64,000 nt of DNA from Thauera carbonicopians (GTDB taxonomy: Bacteria > Pseudomonadota > Gammaproteobacteria > Burkholderiales > Rhodocyclaceae), in contig NZ_JANUXN010000001.1 of the NCBI RefSeq assembly GCF_025699485.1, positions 456,877 to 520,876 of the forward strand. Direction: 5' to 3'. Under the pieces are notes generated by a model that was given only the letters and a program-made list of their open reading frames with translations, searched no databases and was not told the origin of the DNA. Positions 60,928 to 64,000 of this stretch are shown one piece after another. Numbering within the stretch: position 1 is the stretch's first letter; each line of letters begins with the position of its first letter. Position numbers and translations under genes: made by a program.

Positions 60928-63465
60928 ATGCGCGAAACCGCAACACCCCCATCGAACGACACATCTGCACGCCTGCGCCGGCGCGCCTTCGCCCGCGCGC
61001 TGCGCGCCGGCCTGTACGGCGGCTTTGCCGCCGCCGTGCTGCTGCCAGCCGGTGCGCTGCACGCCCAGCAGGACGATGCCCGTAACTACACCATTGCCGC
61101 CGGCAGGCTCGCCGAAGTGCTGAACCGCTTCGGCGTCGAAAGCGGCCTGATGCTGTCCTTCTCCACCGAGCTCACCGCCGGGCGGCAAAGCGCCGGCCTG
61201 CAGGGCCGCTACACCACGGCCGGCGCGCTGCACGAACTGCTCCGCGATACCGGGCTCGAAGCCGTGCCCCAGCAGGGCGGCGGCTACCTGCTGCGCCCGG
61301 CACCGGCCAGCGGCAGCTTCGATTCGCCCACCCGGCTGGCGGCGGTGCGCGTGCTGGCACGGCGGGCCGGAGACGGCACGACCGAAGGCACGGGTTCCTA
61401 CACCAGCCGCGTGACCAGCATCGCATCGAAGACGGATCAGGCCTTCCGCGAGATTCCGCAGTCGGTGTCGGTGCTTACGCGCGCGCAGATCGAGGATCAG
61501 AGGCTGGTCGACATCAACGATGCGCTGAAGCTGATGCCCGGCGTCACCGTGAACCGGATGAACGACAATTCCTTCAACTTCTACTCGCGCGGCTTCCAGA
61601 TCACCGCCATGCAGGTGGACGGCGGCGCCCCGCTGGCGCTCGGCGCCTACACCTACAGTCCGCTGCAGGACCTGGCGTTCTACGACCGCGTGGAAGTCAT
61701 GCGCGGCGCCTCCGGCCTGCTCGGCGGCATGGGCGACCCCGGCGGGATCATCAACCTGGCGCGCAAGAAGCCGCTGGCCGAGGCACAGACCGTACTGGAA
61801 CTGTCCGCCGGCAGTTGGGACCACTACCGCGCGATGGCCGACTTCAGCCGCCCCTTGTCCGAGGACGGCCGCATCCGCGGCCGTGCCGTGGTGCTGTACG
61901 AGAACCGCGATTACCACCTGGACCACCGCAGCACCGAACGCCCGGCCTTCTACGGCGTGATCGAGGCCGACCTGGGCGAGCGCACGCTGTTCACGCTGGG
62001 CGGCAGCTTCAACCGCCGCAACGAGACCGGCGGCGGCTCGGGCCTGCCGCGCTACGCCGACGGCCGCGCGCTCGACCTCAAGCGCAGCGCCAGCCTGACC
62101 CAGCCCTGGGCCTACAAGGACAGCGACGAAAGCGAAGTCTTCGCCCAGTTCACCCATACCTTCGCCAACGGCTGGGCGCTCAAGCTCAATCTGACCCACA
62201 GCGAAACCGACACGGAGGCCAATACCGCCTTCGTCGGCGGCCCGGTCGATCCCACCACCGGCCTGGGCGTCTGGGCCGGCGGCCACTATGAATACGAGAA
62301 CCGCCAGGATCTGGTCGACCTCAACCTCAGCGGCAACTTCGAGCTGTTCGGCCGTACCCACGAACTGCTGGTGGGCGCGGACTGGCAGCGGGTGAAGAGC
62401 CGCTGGATCGCCGCCACCTTCGCCGGCCACTGGGGCGACCCGGCCTACGTGCCCGGCGGCGGCGATGCCTGGAATCCGGACCACGACGTTTCCCAGCGCT
62501 CCCACACCCGCTACGGCCCCTGGGGCCAGGAACAGGTCGGCGGCTACGCGGTGCTGCGCCTGCATCCCACCGACCGCCTGCACGTGGTCGCCGGCGCCCG
62601 CGCCAGCCGCTACGAGTTCGACCAGCGTATTTCCTCCGCGCCCTCGGCTTCGGCGCCCTGGACCACCACCTCCGACTTGCCGTTCAGCCTCGGCACCAAG
62701 ATCACCCCCTACGGCGGCGTGATCTACGATCTGGACGACAACTGGTCCGCCTACCTGAGCTATGCCGGCATCTACAAGCCGCAATCGCTGATGCTGTACG
62801 GCCCGCCGCCGGGCAGCGGCTCCCTGGAGCCCATCAAGGGCAAGAGCTACGAGGCCGGCCTGAAGGGCGAACTGTACGGCGGCCGCCTCAATGCCACGCT
62901 GAGCGTGTTCAACGTCGAGCGCACCGGCACGGCGCTGCTCGACACCCGCTACCCCGCCAACTACCACGCCTATGCGGGCAACTGCTGCTATCTGCCGCAG
63001 GGCGAGGTCACCAGCCGCGGTGTGGACGTGGAGATCGGCGGCGAGCTGCTGCCCGGCTGGCAGGCCGCGCTGGGTTATACCTACAACCGCACGCGCGACG
63101 AGAAGGCCGGCAACACCTTCAGCACCATCACGCCGCGCCATCTGCTCAAGCTGTCCACGGCCTATACGCTGCCGGGTGAGTGGTCGCGCTGGAAGGTGGG
63201 CGGCAGCGCGCACGTGCAGAGCAAGACCCTGGTCAGCGGCACCGCCACCCTCAACGGTGTCGACCGGGCCTATGACTTCCGCGAGGGCGGCTACGCGGTG
63301 CTCAACGCCATGGTGCAGTACCGCCTGGACCCGAAGTGGACGCTGGCGCTCAACGTCAACAACCTGTTCGACCGCAAGTATTACGAGAACATCGGCGATA
63401 CCTGCTGCAGTAACTGGTACGGCACGCCGCGCGGCGCCATGCTGACGCTCAGCTACCGGCAATAG
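60928..63465 (+). CDS. TonB-dependent siderophore receptor with STN domain (cassette 6)
   Basis: The 845-residue receptor has a long N-region and signal peptide (ending ALHAQ), an STN domain (about 52-126, NYTIAAGRLAEVLNRFGVES), a plug (REIPQSVSVLTRAQIEDQ to GDPGGIINLARKKP) and a barrel ending LTLSYRQ. A terminal Gln after the aromatic Tyr is unusual, as most such barrels end in Phe. A loop has adjacent Cys (GNCCYLPQGE) and the C-terminus has another pair (GDTCCSNWYG). It resembles FpvA/FhuE-type receptors. A hairpin follows. Confidence 0.92.
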   Translation: MRETATPPSNDTSARLRRRAFARALRAGLYGGFAAAVLLPAGALHAQQDDARNYTIAAGRLAEVLNRFGVESGLMLSFSTELTAGRQSAGLQGRYTTAGALHELLRDTGLEAVPQQGGGYLLRPAPASGSFDSPTRLAAVRVLARRAGDGTTEGTGSYTSRVTSIASKTDQAFREIPQSVSVLTRAQIEDQRLVDINDALKLMPGVTVNRMNDNSFNFYSRGFQITAMQVDGGAPLALGAYTYSPLQDLAFYDRVEVMRGASGLLGGMGDPGGIINLARKKPLAEAQTVLELSAGSWDHYRAMADFSRPLSEDGRIRGRAVVLYENRDYHLDHRSTERPAFYGVIEADLGERTLFTLGGSFNRRNETGGGSGLPRYADGRALDLKRSASLTQPWAYKDSDESEVFAQFTHTFANGWALKLNLTHSETDTEANTAFVGGPVDPTTGLGVWAGGHYEYENRQDLVDLNLSGNFELFGRTHELLVGADWQRVKSRWIAATFAGHWGDPAYVPGGGDAWNPDHDVSQRSHTRYGPWGQEQVGGYAVLRLHPTDRLHVVAGARASRYEFDQRISSAPSASAPWTTTSDLPFSLGTKITPYGGVIYDLDDNWSAYLSYAGIYKPQSLMLYGPPPGSGSLEPIKGKSYEAGLKGELYGGRLNATLSVFNVERTGTALLDTRYPANYHAYAGNCCYLPQGEVTSRGVDVEIGGELLPGWQAALGYTYNRTRDEKAGNTFSTITPRHLLKLSTAYTLPGEWSRWKVGGSAHVQSKTLVSGTATLNGVDRAYDFREGGYAVLNAMVQYRLDPKWTLALNVNNLFDRKYYENIGDTCCSNWYGTPRGAMLTLSYRQ

Positions 63466-63470
63466 ATCGA

Positions 63471-63513
63471 CAATGAACGGCCCCGGTAAGCGCAACACCG
63501 GAGTCGTTCATTG
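63471..63513. terminator. Bidirectional hairpin between receptor of cassette 6 and vapC
   Basis: Outer arms CAATGAACG and CGTTCATTG form a 9-bp perfect stem, and an inner stem CCGGT/ACCGG adds to it. It lies between the convergent stop codons and includes the last codon of vapC. No long T-run follows, so efficiency is uncertain. Confidence 0.5.
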
Positions 63514-63915
63514 CATCACTACCCGCCGTACAAGAGCACTGTACTTTTCCAGCATGGCATCCGTGCTCAGCAGATAGGCCGGCAAGCATTCCGCCTGGGC
63601 GACCAGCAAACGATCGAACGGGTCGCGGTGATGCCAGGGCAGATGGCGGACACGCCGGGAATGCGCCGCCGTGACCGGAAGTTCGACAAAGCCGGTTTGC
63701 ACGGCAAGCGTTTCGATATCTTCGGGCTCGAAGTCGAAATCCTCACGCAAGAGCGAGCGCTTGATGGCGATCTCCCAGATGCTTGCCGCGCTGAACAGGA
63801 TGGTATTGCCGGAGTCCTCCAGTTCGCTGCGCACCTTCTCCGGCAAGCGCTCCGGAGCAATCAGCGCGGCGAGCAGAACATTGGTATCAAGCAGCAGAGT
63901 GCGGTTTCCAGACAC
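63508..63915 (-). CDS. VapC-type PIN-domain toxin (ribonuclease)
   Basis: The 135-residue protein has the PIN fold with the acidic residues that bind Mg: Asp in LLLDTNVLLAAL, Glu in SIWEIAIKRSL, Asp in HHRDPFDRLLVAQA and a further acidic residue near LLSTDAM. Such toxins cleave RNA and are normally held by an antitoxin encoded just upstream. It starts at GTG 63915, with weak ribosome-site support. The partner is not complete in the window: only a possible C-terminal end of another frame is seen before the right edge. Confidence 0.85.
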   Translation of the reverse strand: MSGNRTLLLDTNVLLAALIAPERLPEKVRSELEDSGNTILFSAASIWEIAIKRSLLREDFDFEPEDIETLAVQTGFVELPVTAAHSRRVRHLPWHHRDPFDRLLVAQAECLPAYLLSTDAMLEKYSALVRRVVMQ

Positions 63916-63932
63916 GGCCAGCTCTTGTATCT

Positions 63933-64000
63933 TTAAACCAGACCCGCGCGGTAGAGTTTGACTGCCGTATAGGCAGTCAAACCGGCCGGTGCAGCTTGAT
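63933..64000 (-). CDS. Possible C-terminal end of an antitoxin (cut by window edge)
   Basis: A frame that is open to the window edge ends 17 bases before the vapC start and reads GLTAYTAVKLYRAGLV before its stop. Position suggests the end of the antitoxin partner. The peptide is too short to assign, and the same DNA holds perfect palindromes, so it may instead be an operator region. Confidence 0.25.
   Translation of the reverse strand, partial: QAAPAGLTAYTAVKLYRAGLV
63956..63990. repeat. Two palindromes upstream of vapC
   Basis: GTTTGACTGCC and GGCAGTCAAAC form a perfect 11-bp inverted repeat around GTATA (63956-63982). ACCGGCCGGT (63981-63990) is a perfect 10-base palindrome touching it. 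They could be operators of the toxin-antitoxin unit or a hairpin in an upstream gene. Confidence 0.5.

Noticed and set aside
60715..63498. 927-codon leftward frame opposite the cassette 6 receptor
   Set aside because: It is an antisense shadow: low complexity, no recognised motif, and it fully covers a real receptor gene.
1..64000. CRISPR arrays, rRNA or tRNA genes
   Set aside because: No regularly spaced direct repeats and no rRNA or tRNA-like segments were seen by eye. A dedicated covariance search would be needed to exclude a small RNA.

Overview
The window is about 64 kb of GC-rich DNA with long mirror-image open frames on the strand opposite most genes. It looks like the chromosome of a betaproteobacterium. 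Gene content (czc/cad metal resistance, tesA/ABC pair, selD-mnmH, many TonB receptors) fits the Rhodocyclales (Thauera/Azoarcus type) best, but no rRNA, tRNA or marker gene settles this. No CRISPR array, rRNA or tRNA was seen.

Layout. (1) 1-13,500 is a metal-resistance block. A leftward operon encodes a CzcI-like protein, a TolC-type channel, a small His-rich periplasmic protein, a membrane-fusion protein, an RND pump and a further His-rich periplasmic protein that runs off the left edge. Next come a DUF4148 protein and a rightward two-component system. Then a leftward cadA-dsbB-dsbA-like operon is controlled by a divergent cadR, with a textbook 19-bp-spacer MerR-type promoter. (2) 13,686-21,329 is a catabolic block: a leftward operon of a crotonase, a spermidine/putrescine-type ABC importer (its two permeases fused into one protein) and an acyl-CoA ligase, with a divergent IclR regulator. 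(3) 21,403-29,145 is the most interesting part. A leftward FecI sigma - FecR anti-sigma - large TonB receptor - hemophilin-like secreted protein - Slam set forms an apparent cell-surface-signalling-controlled type XI secretion (Slam) haem-acquisition system. (4) 29,328-34,740 is housekeeping: aroG-serB, a LolD-like ATPase divergent from tesA, and selD divergent from mnmH. (5) 34,805-63,465 is an iron-uptake region: a leftward PepSY/DUF3649/DUF3325/DUF4198 membrane operon, then five rightward FecI-FecR-FecA-type cassettes. These are interrupted by a GAF-PAS-GGDEF-EAL protein and a broken IS transposase. (6) The right edge carries a VapC-type PIN toxin.

Working together. Six complete sigma/anti-sigma/STN-receptor cassettes lie within 42 kb, so the region is a dense hub for sensing and importing exogenous iron carriers. 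Fur-box-like palindromes precede most of the sigma genes. The expected circuit has two layers: Fur derepresses the sigma and anti-sigma pair when iron is low, and ligand binding to each receptor then activates its own sigma factor. The PepSY/DUF3649/DUF3325 operon probably serves iron release or reduction at the inner membrane. Two neighbouring receptors (40.6-43.1 kb and 45.1-47.5 kb) are close paralogues, which suggests growth by cassette duplication.
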